In this document: piece after piece, positions 46,541 to 57,591 of the stretch
Layout of the letters: every line of letters starts with the position of its first letter
Numbering within the stretch: position 1 is the first letter of the stretch
NCBI GenBank assembly: GCA_035610835.1
Contig: CM069452.1
Location: 12,123,753 to 12,187,752, forward strand
From: Ophiura sarsii
Taxonomy: Eukaryota; Echinodermata; Ophiuroidea; Amphilepidida; Ophiuridae
DNA length: 64,000 nt
Direction of reading: 5' to 3'
Notes under the pieces: generated by a model
Database searches by the model: none
The model's input: the letters and a program-made list of their open reading frames with translations, nothing else
What the model was told of the DNA's origin: nothing
Made by a program: the position numbers and the translations under genes

Positions 46541-47738
46541 CGCTACACACAAGATATGACGGTTAAAATAACATGATTAGAAAAATAAACATGCCAACCT
46601 TAAATTTATTTTCTCCATTTTGGGCAACATATCATTAAAATCCTTTATATTAAATATTAACCTAAACACAGAGCTCTAATGCGCTTATCAATTGCAACCC
46701 CGGCCCCTGGGTACCCGGGGATGGCCGGGACTTGTGCCGGAGATGTATTTTTGAAATTTTAAATTCCCCCCCTAAGTCCCGGCAAAGTCCCTGACGGGCG
46801 GGGCATACATTTTGAGTAATCCCCTGACAAGTCCCGGCCCCCTATGGGCCGGGCATTGATACAATCCCCAGGGTTTTCTTGGGCTAAATGCTTGGCCCTT
46901 GACTCTGATATTATATTGCAGAACATGGTTTCTCACAATCCTATCATCATCAGCACTTCGTTACGTTTGTAGTGCGAGTTGCATGCATACATTGGTTTAC
47001 AATTCGGCAGGCATATGCTAGTACTATTTCATGGTATTCAATAAATTGCAGAACTCTGAATGAATGGATTAGATAGCATCATGAAATGCTTCCAATTTCC
47101 AAAGTAGGCCTATGTGTATTCAATTGTTACTAGGCCTACTCACATGTGGTTTGCATGTTGGCAATTGTTACAGAACTTTTGCAAAAGTAGTTGAATTAAA
47201 ATATTGTAACAAACGAAAAAGGGTAATATCTTCCAGATTATCACAGCTACATGTAGCGCACGTTGCTGCCGAATACTCGCTATGTCATGCAATGGGCCTA
47301 CTTTGTACTTGCATACTGAATTGAGCAGTTGAAACGGTTGAAAAAGCTTGGTTAAATCACGGCCAAACCCAGGCCCTCACTCAGCTAAATTCCCCGCCTA
47401 AATTCCCGGGGCACTTTGGCTAACGTAAATTGATACAACAAGTCCCGGCAAACGCCCGGCCCCGCGGGGACACATTTTGGGTCAAATCCCCGGCTAACAT
47501 GATGACAAAGTCCCGGCCATCCCCGGGTACCCAGGGGCGGGGGTTGCAATTGATAAGTGCATAATATGCAATAATTCACTCGCTACACACCAGATATGAC
47601 GGTTAAAATAACAAGATTAGAAAAATAAACATGCCAACCTTAAATTTATTTTTCCGATTTAGGGCAACATATATCATTAAAATCCTTTATATTAAATATT
47701 AACCTAAACACAGAGCTCTAATATGCAATAATTCACTC
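46541..47738 (+). repeat. ~158-bp tandem duplication, first copy split by a Harbinger-type insertion
   Basis: CGCTACACACAAGATATGAC to GAGCTCTAA (46541-46679) recurs at 47581-47721 with few changes. The post-insertion flank ATGCAATAATTCACTC at 47565 recurs uninterrupted at 47723. Removing 46680-47561 and one TAA restores two head-to-tail copies. Confidence 0.9.
46680..47561. mobile_element. Harbinger-type element, copy 2 (882 bp) with GC-rich ends
   Basis: Ends TGCGCTTATCAATTGCAACC / GGTTGCAATTGATAAGTGCA continue as ~52-bp inverted repeats through CCCCTGGGTACCCGGGGATG and GCCGGGACT. The TAA duplication (46677-46679, 47562-47564) is confirmed by the intact site in the neighbouring tandem copy. 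The interior has no transposase. It belongs with 13046-13371. Confidence 0.9.
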
Positions 47739-49068
47739 TCATTTGTCCCTGTTAGCAATGACCTTTTGAATTTGATTTAATGATGGGATGGGAAACATAA
47801 ATCTCCCAAATCTGCTAAAATCACATTGTTTGTCCCTATTTAATGAGGACATATTTCTGCAAGCTGTAGTAGAATAATTAATTAATGCAATTAGTCATTT
47901 CAAACACCTGCTCATATCCTGCTGCACATTCTACAACGATGACGAAACCTAAAGTCATATGTACGAGGAGATGAAATGTCGCCACGTTTCTTGGAAAGAG
48001 CTTTTCATTGATTGCTATTAGTATACTTCACACCTTTGTGTAACTTGTACACTGTACTGCCATATAGCCATAGCTAATTATTATCTTTGTGAATTAATTC
48101 CCTGTCTATTTATGCCTCGGAGGAAATATTAAATTTCATTTTATGATTCATATTCAAGGCTGTATTTTTATAGTAATAATAATAACAAAGTGAGTTGAAA
48201 ATCTACTCTGCACACTACAGTAGTGTCAGATATTTGATGGTATGATAGATTAGCATTCAATATTTTTAAAAAGATGATCAAATTATACTGGCCAATATAA
48301 CCTACACTATAATAATATTGCATTAGGCCTTTGATTGAACTGATGTTTGAGAATGCTATCATGTTTTTGAGATCTATTAAAAATGATAATTAAAACGAAC
48401 AAGTTACTTAATTGATGAATGGGATGACTCACAATGTACTATTATTCGTGGTAAATGATGTCTTACTTGCTTACATATTTTAATTCAGTAGATTAACATA
48501 ACAAAGTCATATCTATAATAATGAATTGTCTGTTACTCAAATAAATTGAATTGATTGGTTATTTGACCTCTAAAACCAGGTTAACCAATGTGGGGGAATC
48601 CCACTCTATGATGTCATCAAACCATACAAGGTCATGTGAAGGTTACAACCACGCCTAGAGCCAGTTATCATCTGCATTTTCAAGAGTGGTAAACACAATG
48701 ATAATGTGAATAGAAGGCCACAGAACCATAATTATAGTTTCAACAAAATTGGTTGAAACAGAATTATAAAAACATAAAATAAGGCAACCCACAGTCACAG
48801 GCTGAAAAAGTAGGCAATACGGAAAGCTCCTTGCCGGGAAATTTGAGCATTTGGAGGGAAAATTTGGCATTTGGGGGGAAATGTTACTCTTTCATTAAGA
48901 AATGCATTCCATTTTGGAGGGAAATTTGGAATCGCTTGCCGGGAAAAAAACATTTTTTCAGGCCATGCCCACACACAGTTGACCTTTTTAACCAGGTCAA
49001 GCGCTGGGATATACCTCCCCATATGGTGACATCATCAGAGAATTATGCTTACCATGGTAAACAAAAGC
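47739..49068. other. Non-coding, G-rich repeated words near its end
   Basis: Between about 48836 and 48945 the word GGAGGGAAA-TTTGG recurs with CTTGCCGGGAAA at both sides, an imperfect local repeat. No exon is recognised. Confidence 0.45.
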
Positions 49069-49072
49069 AGTG

Positions 49073-49200
49073 GTGTAGCTAGGTTTTTCATATTGGTGGG
49101 GCAAGAAATAAAAGTGAACCGTCAATACTTAACCAACAACTTATTTGACTGTCATATTCCATGATTCCCCTTGTCAAATGAACCGACAGAACCAATATCA
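49073..49200 (+). mobile_element. Fragment of the CAGTGGCGTAGCCA hAT family
   Basis: CAGTGGTGTAGCTAGG at 49073 matches the terminus of the element at 15563. The following sequence includes TCAAATGAACCGACAGA, related to an internal word of that element in inverted orientation. No right terminus was found. Confidence 0.4.
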
Positions 49201-49476
49201 ACCGATACCAATACAATACATATCATAGACCCTGCACAAATTATACATCATGTACAAGACTATTATTTATGTACAGCCTACCAGACCTGAGACAAACTGC
49301 TCAAAATACTAATCACTGACCATCGACGATTTGGCAACAAGCACCCACACACACCGGTATGGAGTACAGAGTGACTATAGAGAATAGATAATCTACATAA
49401 GTGTTTCTAGAACTTGGATTCAAGATAAACATGGGATGGGCAAATATGAGAAATTCTGGGCTCTACAGTAGAGCTA

Positions 49477-49601
49477 ACTTAAACACTGAGTTTAAATTTG
49501 TTTACCCGCCTTGGGTCAGGTACTTTTTGCATCTTCGCCCGCCCGACGCAAAAGTGTCCCGCTATGGGCAGGCAGGCGGGTGCTATTTCCAGCGAGGCCT
49601 G
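49477..49601 (-). mobile_element. Partial copy of the CTGGAAATAGCACCC hAT family
   Basis: Read on the minus strand it begins CAGGCCTCGCTGGAAATAGC and continues with CCCATAGCGGG, ACTTTTGCGT and GAAGATGCAAAA, in the same order as the element at 60190-60411. Its other end is not identifiable. Confidence 0.6.
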
Positions 49602-52600
49602 TATTTATTTGTAATCACATGAAATGGATTGATAGCTCAAGAGGTCGTGTAAGCCTATCTTGAATCAGTGATAGACGATGGAGCCCCAGAATTGTCTTTG
49701 TGAGGGCATCTTTTCTTGTATCAATAAGCAGGCCAGCTTCAAAAGAGTACATGTAGTGCCAACATCCGCCAGCATTATCATAATTAATAAATGCTATATC
49801 TATTGCCTTGGCATGATATTGTTCCTTTTCTTTTTGTGAATAATAATTCCTTTAATGCATCGCAAAAAAACTAAATTAAATCAGGTTGTTTTAGATTTGT
49901 TGGCTTAATGGGATAGCAATATCATTTTTCATGTCATTTTTATTTAATTGGGGCCTAATATTATTAATGTTTTAAGCATTTTTCAACATGAAAAATATTG
50001 TGCTTATTAATATTTTAATACTCACGTGCCTAGATCTTCTATTCAGTTCTTAATTACAACAATTACATTTGATTAGGTCATAATGCATTATTGTTCTGGA
50101 TATTTATCAAAATTGGATAAAATATGCATGAAATCATATGCCAACAATGTGTCTACACAATTAATAGTATCCTGTATGATTCAATCCTAATCCAATATTC
50201 TAATTACTCCCAGGGTGCATGTGCTTGATGGCAGATGAGAGCTTGGATGGCTCTTAAATGGATATAGCCTATATATTTGGAATACTGAAACGCTGTCGGG
50301 GTCACGTTCATTACAACATAGATGTGTTAGGTTCAGTGAACTCGGGCCTTGTGAATAAAATTGCTCTTGAATTGAATCTTTTTTATAAAAACATAACAGC
50401 AAATGGAAAATCTACATCTTTTGTTTTCAAAATTGAAATAATTTGATCTAGTTAAGTTATGCAACGGAACCGTGACATTTTATTCCTGTTGGCAGGCATT
50501 GAATGAACACTCTTTTTTAGTTTATATTTTGTTAATATATTTTCAAGCTAAAACATAATTGTTTTTGTGTTGAATTTTGTATGCAATTAATTATCACCTC
50601 TCATTGATATTTATAATAATTCTGGAGACAGTTTAATTTTAATTTAGCGGATCAATTTGGCTCCTTTGTCATATTCAACCTTGAATCAGTTTCAAGCCAA
50701 ACATTAGCACTGATACATATCAACATTTTATATTTACCTAGTGATTAATGATATATCTAGTGTTGAAATAAAGAGTGAGAAATCCCCTAAATGAAAACTG
50801 AAACTCAATTTAGCCCTTAAGCCACTGTACACGTACGTAAAGCTAGCCTCAAAATGATGTCACTTTTCGTGCAGCAATAATTACAGTCGCATCAGCCAGC
50901 CAGTGCATCGAGATGTCATGCTGTATTCAGGGACTCCCTCCCTCCCTCCCTCCCTATACTAGCAAGCGCGAGCGCATTTTATTTTCTGATGATATTACTG
51001 AATTATCTCCATGTCATATCTATTTATAGATAACTCAATCATTACATCCCTGAGTTATGTACACTTTCAGAGCATTGGTTTGGTGGAAGTATCGTGTTCT
51101 ATTATTTTAAACACATTTCAAGTATGCACGGACAGAATTTGCAATATTGATAACATTTATTCCGCTCCACTGACGAGAAGCATTAATCTCATGATGCTTC
51201 ATTTTTTTTGGCGAAATTGAAGAAGCATGGAGAAAATGGGCGCTATCATATTTCCTCTATTCTTGCATTTTTTTGAATAACATTATAGTCGTAGTAAATA
51301 AAGTGAATGGTATGGGTGCCCCGTATTCTTAAATGAAAAGCTTCAACAGGATGATTGCATTGATGCAAAATAGATAAATGTACATGCACACTGCTGTACA
51401 GTACATGCACATTTGAGTACACAGCATAGCACATGTACAATCCCTATAATTCATACAATTTGCAGATAACATGAAACCAGTGCTTATGTTTATTTTTAGA
51501 AATGGTATCATTTGGAGAGGTTGTGTATTAGATTCTATCAAAATAAAGAGATATTAATCCACCAATGTTCTCTCAAGTGTTAAATTGTAATTGTATGAGG
51601 AGATTAAACAGCCAATCCTTCTCTTGCTGCGCCCTCACCGGCCACAAGCTTATAGATTTTCCCGGAATCGAGTGACGCTATTTGCCAAGTCTGGCTTATT
51701 GTTTGAGATACAGTATCTCAGCCTGGGTCATGCTAGCCATAACCATGGTATAATCACATTAATTATATTGTGGGGTTGACATTTTGGAATAATAATGCAT
51801 TATAGTTGGTCATATTTTCAGAAGTAATGCTTCAATTTTCATAAACTTAGTTTCAGTGAAAAGCTTGTTTAATATTTTGCAACATATTATCAAATGTTCA
51901 TATTATAAGACAAGATGCACACTTTTATGCGTCACATATTGTAATATATATACATTTTATACAGTTTAGTATGTATCACACACACACTAAATTAGGTCAT
52001 TGTCCAAGATAGGGATACACTCACCCATCTGGCTATTATAATGCACACACTGCTTTTATCTGGGGGTCTTTGTAATTCCCAAACCGGGTCCCAAACCAGC
52101 AACGGTGATTATGATCTGTGAAAGACCAACGGTTGAGTCAGATAACACTCATAAAGTTTAATAGAAACCAGCCAATTGATCTGATTAAATTTTATAAATA
52201 TGATCTTTTCTGTCAAGTTTGTGTGAGAAAATCTTGGGTAATATGATCATGTAGGTTTTATTATGGATTTCATGTAAAAAATGAGCATTTTAAGGTTATT
52301 AATTTTGTGTGTGTCATATCAGAGGAATACATTTTAAAACTTAATTAATAGGATTGCCTGGCTGAGTACAATAAACCAATTATTTTTGTCCCAATGGTAT
52401 ACAATAATTTATGGACACAATTGAAAGCCTGTTTGAAATTGTTTTGATTTATTATTCAAATATGTCAAAGTGTGCTGGCTGCATGTCAACAATCGTAAGC
52501 AGTGAATATTTTCATAATTAATTATATAAATCTTTACTGAGAATTATCCATTATCAGACAACAACAAAATTGGCACTAAAAATTGAATTGCCTACTGTCC

Positions 52601-53480
52601 CGAAGTTGTTACGTATATCCCTCTTGAAAATAAAATATTAATTATTAGGGTTTTAACACCACTTCTCATCTGACAATTTGATATTGACACTTTAACAGAC
52701 ACATTCTTACATGTATTCCTCCTAACCTAAATAGATCTTGTTTGTGAAATGTATGAAACCAAAGATATTTGTAACACATCTCTATATCAACATAGTTTCC
52801 CTAAGACATAATGGGTTTTCAGAAATCAACAATCTGACAATTCTACCTAACAAAATCAAAATAATGAGGAAACATGTTTGTACAACCATGCCTACATGCA
52901 TGTACATAACTCATTCTTGGCCCCCATTTAACCCCTCCCCCCTTCAATCCATCCCCACTGCAACACTTCTAGGGTTAGGGTTAGGGATAAGATCAATTCT
53001 TGATATGGATTCATTTATAAAGGGTGTTTTATCTTATTCTATAACCATATGAGTTGATTGAATTGGACACAATAATTAACCAACCAGTCTAGCCCACATC
53101 CTTTGGTCCACATCCTTCATTCTGGTTCCACAGGCCCATATGTTATACCGCTGGTCTGTAAATAATTGAATCAACCTTTTTGTCTAACTCTAACGAAGAG
53201 AGTGGGTAGGAGCAACTTGACTAAATCCCCAGTTGCTGATGATAAGTGCTAGTGACATTCAAAACCACTTAGTTAATTAATTAATTCACAACATTGCGTG
53301 GCACATTACATATGCAGAGGACAACTATTTCAGATGGATAGACTGTCGTCTTTTTTATATTATTTATTTCCAGTTTGTTACCTTTAAAACTTAGACTTTA
53401 AATAAATGCATACAAACTGAGTGGACTCTCTAGATGTACCAGACCTTTTCCAACATGGATGTTGTATTCTGGACACTTGT
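49602..53480. other. Non-coding with short simple repeats
   Basis: CCCT repeats lie near 50934-50954 and a short AGGGTTAGGGTTAGGG run at 52971-52986. No exon, RNA gene or paired terminal repeats were found. Confidence 0.5.
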
Positions 53481-53591
53481 GCACAAAGCCTCCAAACAAG
53501 TGGACCAGGAGCTACTTTTTAATTCTTTGAAAACACCAGGAGTCAAAACTTAAACTTCCAGGTGCCCACTTATTTGGAGGCTGGCTTGTGC
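53481..53591. mobile_element. Small foldback element (111 bp)
   Basis: GCACAAAGCCTCCAAACAAG at the left and TTATTTGGAGGCTGGCTTGT at the right form imperfect inverted arms of about 30 bp. No duplication is resolved. Confidence 0.55.
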
Positions 53592-53935
53592 ATTATGATT
53601 ATAAATCGATATTTTACAGTTCGCCCCAAAATCATATCAATTGCCGTGACAAGGTGCCGATGTAATGGACAATATCATACCAAATCATTGTCTGTGTGTG
53701 TGTGTGAACTAACAGATGAATATTAACCTTTCCTATACAAAAGAACAAAATGTCTACCAATACAATACAATACAATGGTGTAATATGAAAATTATGCTTT
53801 GTTATGAAATACTGTAGATGTTTATCATAAAAAACATTCACTGTTGAAAGGTCAAAATAAAGGTATGTTTATCATATCATAATGGTAGCCAAATAATTCA
53901 ACTAATAAATCCTTGTTTTGTTTGTTTGATTGCAG

Positions 53936-54089
53936 CCTGTGATATGTGATGACTATAGTGATCCTAAGGATGTGCTACGAGCAGTTACAGAAAGTGGTTA
54001 TCAAATCCCAGCAGAAGGACCTATACCAGATAAACCCTATGTAGAAGATGATTACTCAGTACCTTATGAAGCACAGAAACTTATACAAC
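53936..54089 (+). CDS. SHB-family adaptor, exon with acidic tyrosine motifs
   Basis: The exon lies between TTGATTGCAG and the strong donor C|GTGAGTAT. It starts in phase 0 and ends after one base of a codon. It encodes PVICDDYSDPKDVLRAV, then GYQIP, then PYVEDDYSVPYEAQKLIQ. The DDYSDP and DDYSVPYEAQ repeats match the Asp-Tyr-x-x-Pro-[FY]-[DE]-Ala type sites seen in SHD and SHB, which are candidate tyrosine phosphorylation sites (Y7, Y22, Y35, Y40 and Y44, counted from this exon). The intron after it is only 551 bp, while the sequence before it is uninterrupted by any confident exon. Confidence 0.93.
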
Positions 54090-54640
54090 GTGAGTATACA
54101 ATCTATTTCAAATTGGCAGAATGTTGAAAATAACAACTTTTACAGGTCTCCTTGATTGACGCTTTCTTTTGTATCAAGTAACTTTAGCCAAAATAGCAGA
54201 GCAAAAAAGCTGTGGATCTTGATCAAGTCTTGTTTATATATTCTACTAGTTATTAAGGATATTCTGGTAAGGCAAATATTTGTCATAAATGTGTAATAAT
54301 AATGATAATATATTACATTTTTGAAGCGCATAATACAAAAGTTTCGATGCGCTGTACAATACAAAAATCAAAAAGCACACACAAATTTACAAAATATACA
54401 AACATACATGTATGTTCACATTCACTTAATATTCAGCTATGGTATTCTTACAGAGAACTCCTTTGCTAAGAAAGGAGGTGACAAACTTTTACATATGGTT
54501 TGAATCTGTCAATTGATTTAAATTGCAGACATCCCACCATCTGATTGGAATAAATCTAGCCATTAAATGCAGTATGTTTCAGGAGATATTGTACACCATT
54601 TGTGTCTTAGATAAATGCCTATGTTCTCCCATTTTTATAG

Positions 54641-55243
54641 AAATGCGAATGGACAAGGAGGGAAGTCAGAAGTCAAAGAAAACTAGATCTACAAGTCTAT
54701 CAAGGAAGCATCAGTATGAGGAACCACCACAAGAAATTCAACCACCTCCAGGGTCCTCACCACAAATGTACGAAGCAGTGCCGGATGAATCAATAACAAG
54801 CAATGGACAATCAAGGACTGAACAGGCTTTCTCATACACTGGTTTAGGAACAGTGCATGAAGAGGGGTCCGCCCATGCCAATAACCAGGAAAATGGGGAC
54901 GATCATATGGGTGTAGGCCTTGGAGTTGGGGGTGGCAATTCTATTGGTAGATCGAACTCTGCTCACCAGAGATTACAACAGCAGCCGCCCCAAACACAAC
55001 ACCAAACACCACAGAACGATAAAAGGCCGCAAGGGGAGTATGATAACCCCTGGGAGTGGACGGCCAAAGCAAGGGCAATGGGTGGTGCTGATGGTCCGGT
55101 AGAGGTCAAGAGAACGAGGAGTAAGTCAGATGCAACGCCTAGGGGAAGATCAAGTCCTGAAAGTGACACAAGGCCACAGGAAGATTACGATCAACCATGG
55201 GAGTGGATAAAAAAGAATAGGAATTTATCGCAAGCAGTAACAG
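54641..55243 (+). CDS. SHB-family adaptor, central linker exon with two YDxPWEW motifs
   Basis: The acceptor TTTTTATAG precedes phase-1 continuation, where split codon C|AA gives Gln52. The exon runs 603 bp to CAG|GTAAGG. It encodes about 200 residues, largely disordered: basic Ser-rich start (KSKKTRSTSLSRKHQYEEPP), a possible site QMYEAVP (93-99), a Gly-rich run (GVGLGVGGG, 142-150), a Gln/Pro-rich run, then EYDNPWEWTAKARA (184-197) and, about 49 residues on, DYDQPWEWIKKNRN (233-246). The (E/D)YDxPWEW sequence is a family signature; vertebrate members as I know them carry one, so the pair here is unusual. Reading past the donor meets a stop within 10 codons. A transposon terminus begins 3-4 bases inside the intron. 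Confidence 0.94.
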
Positions 55244-55246
55244 GTA

Positions 55247-55512
55247 AGGCAAAAAAAAAAAAAAAATGTTGACTTGCCCTTTCAGAGTCAGGGTCGAACG
55301 GTTGGTTTTCTTTTTTTGATTTTTTTTTTGATTTTTAAACAAGCAGATACTACTCAAAAACACGTTTTCATCTTTCTTTATTGTTATGTGCTTCTTTCAA
55401 TTTTTATAATTTTTTTTCTTCAATCTTTAAAAAAAAAAAATAGCGACCCTAGATTTCCGAAAATTCGGGTCGGTCGGAAAGGGCAAGTCAACTCTTTTTT
55501 TTTTTTTGGCCT
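55247..55512. mobile_element. MITE of the aggcc-polyA family, copy 3, abutting a splice donor
   Basis: The left end AGGC, an A tract and GTTGACTTGCCCTTTC are mirrored by GAAAGGGCAAGTCAACTC, a T tract and GGCCT at the right. Internal CGGGTCGGTCGG matches the family. The left terminus starts immediately after the GTA of the donor at 55244, with TA at 55245-55246 fitting a TA target. Confidence 0.8.
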
Positions 55513-55789
55513 AAGTTACAAATAGATAATCAGTTTCTGGCTTAAATATCAATTCTGCATAGTAAATGATGCAAAGACAGTTCCAGAACTTGATATTTAA
55601 ACATTAAGTCATGGACTGTTAATCAGTGTGCAACAACCGTAAAAGATGATATTCGATGTTGCATGTATCCGGGATACCAATTTTATATCAACCATGGCCT
55701 TAATGCTGCCATAAATGAGATCATGGTATATAAATGTGCACTTAGCATTTAGCATGGCACAGAAATGCGAGCCTTGAATGTGACTTTCT

Positions 55790-56096
55790 TGGGAATAGTA
55801 AACATGATATTGAAAATGGGAAACTTTGTGTGAGTAGCCAAGCGTTTTCCTTTTTCATAAGTGTTTCAATCATCTCAAAACGTCCAATTCTGTGTCGAGT
55901 TATGTAACAAACTTGTATGGGATCTTGAAAAGTGCCAGTTTTCTGAAAACATCATTTTGGGGAAATGTGACTGTGTTGGGAATTTTAAGTAAACATGATA
56001 TTGAAAGGGGAAAAATGGGTAGCGAAGCGTTTCCCCTTTTCATAAGTGTTTCAATATCTCAAAACGTCTCATTTGTGCAGAGTTATGCAAACAAAC
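55790..56096 (+). repeat. Direct repeat in intron, two ~118-bp copies
   Basis: About 55790-55910 and 55978-56096 share GTAAACATGATATTGAAA, TTCATAAGTGTTTCAAT, ATCTCAAAACGTC and GAGTTATG in the same order. Diverged local duplication. Confidence 0.7.
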
Positions 56097-56225
56097 ATGA
56101 TCTATTTTTAGGGGGGGGGGACTTACTTTTTTTGTAACCCTTTAATTGGAATTCGTCAACAGTATTAGGTGTACATGCAATAGATTTTGAATGTATTGTA
56201 CATTAATGTCGTGTTTGTATGGATA

Positions 56226-57411
56226 TACACCTAACACAAAAAGTCCCTGACCAGGCGCTTTGATGTTGGTTAATCCAAAATCAATAATCGGTACCAAAAA
56301 TTTGAGCTACAGTGTATACACGTTAAATGGGCAAACTTCTTTTCCGTAGTTTAAAACCTCATTCATAAAAGATCGAATGGATACTTTTAAAGTTATGATG
56401 ATTTCACTAACCACAAGTAACGACAACAAAGTTGCACTAGAATTGGTTTCCTATGGGATATCATTGATTTGTATTGTCCACTATGGTTATAATGGGTAAC
56501 AGCTAGCATGGGTAACAGGCATTGACAGGGAGTCTGTACACACACATTTTCAATGCGTGCTCACACACTAAGGCCCCAAAAAAGAAATTGTTTGCTTGTC
56601 CATAGATGGGTCAAAAAAAGTTGGGTCGGTCGGTCGGATTTTTTATTTTTTATTTTTTTTAAACATTGGTTGTTCTGGCCCTATCCTACAAACGCAAAAT
56701 ATAGCATGCACCATTTTGAGCCTTATTAATGGCAGGCTAATGGCAATGGTTAATTTTAGCATGGTTTAGCCCACATTTGATTTGAAATAACCAACATATT
56801 TATACCCCATAACCCACAGCATAGCGTTAGAAACTTTTATCTTTAGATCCTAATTACTACGGTATTAAGTTTTATTCTGTTCAAAAGTATAACTTTTATC
56901 ATGTACCATTTCTGAATTATTTGGTCCTTAACATGAAGGTGACATGAAAAGGGTATCAGCTCACATTAGGAGTAACGTAGGGTTCAATATAGGTCACTCA
57001 AATTAATGTTTTAAAAAATCAACAAAAAAAACAAAACAAAATTTTTTTTTACAAAAATTCAACAAAAAAAAGTTTTTTTCTGACCAGTCGGGACTGCCTC
57101 ACACGGTCGGTCGGACGAGGGCAAGCAAACAACTTTTTTTTTTGGGCCTAAGCAAGGATATCCCATTGAAACCCAATTTTAGTGCAAAAATGTTTATTGG
57201 TAGTTGTGGTTGATTAAACTATCATATCATCAACAATATCCACTCGATTGTTATGAATGAGGTATCAAACTATGGAGAAGAAATTTGCTCATGAAATGCA
57301 TGTCTCAGATTTTTCGTACCTATTATTGATTTTCAGATTTTTCGTACTGATTATTGATTTTGGATTATCCAACATCAAAGCACCTGCTCAGGGACTTTTG
57401 TGTTAGGTGTA
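56226..57411. mobile_element. TA-flanked foldback element with ~240-bp arms, host to a nested MITE
   Basis: TACACCTAACACAAAAAGTC at the left is mirrored by GACTTTTGTGTTAGGTGTA at the right. Arm similarity includes GCTTTGATGTTGG and ATCCAAAATCAATAATC and runs to about 56462 and from about 57155. TA flanks occur at 56224-56225 and 57412-57413. The aggcc-polyA element 56571-57148 occupies its centre. Confidence 0.85.
56571..57148. mobile_element. MITE of the aggcc-polyA family, copy 4 (~578 bp), nested
   Basis: AGGCCCCAAAAAAGAAATTG, then TTTGCTTGTCC, is mirrored by GGGCAAGCAAACAACTTTTT and GGGCC. GGTCGGTCGGTCGG (left) and CGGTCGGTCGGACGAGG (right) are the family's internal blocks. TA occurs on both sides (56569-56570 and 57149-57150). 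Confidence 0.85.
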
Positions 57412-57591
57412 TATTGTGTTATAAATATGTAAGTGATAAATCTGATGTGTGTGGTGCAGCAGAATTGAAAGAGTTTCAGAAAATATATCTAACCTGGCAG
57501 TGTCAGTGTGATTATTTTGCTGCTGTAAAATCTGAAAGAGCCACAGACTATTTACTTACCAAGTTGATCTGAATGGTACCTTTTAAGATAA

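Larger units (their letters stand above)
5522..53935 (+). other. Giant (putative 48.4 kb) intron or 5' flank filled with transposable elements
   Basis: No conserved coding exon was found between the tentative exon at 5468 and the confident exon at 53936, apart from the reverse transcriptase frame of an inserted retrotransposon at 34695-36407. The region is dominated by nested non-autonomous DNA transposons, listed separately. Whether it is one intron depends on whether the 5468 exon is real. Confidence 0.5.

Noticed and set aside
52060..52150. Possible tRNA-like element on the minus strand (GGTTTGGGACCC, GACTCAACCGTTGG)
   Set aside because: The box matches are poor and no stems pair; not listed as a feature.
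52971..52986. Telomere-like AGGGTTAGGGTTAGGG
   Set aside because: Only about 2.7 units; too short to call an interstitial telomere.
54293..54370. GAAGCGCATAATAC...GATGCGCTGTACAATAC segment in the 551-bp intron
   Set aside because: It resembles the AAGCGCTTTACAA end of a common invertebrate MITE, but only one end is visible, so no element was called.
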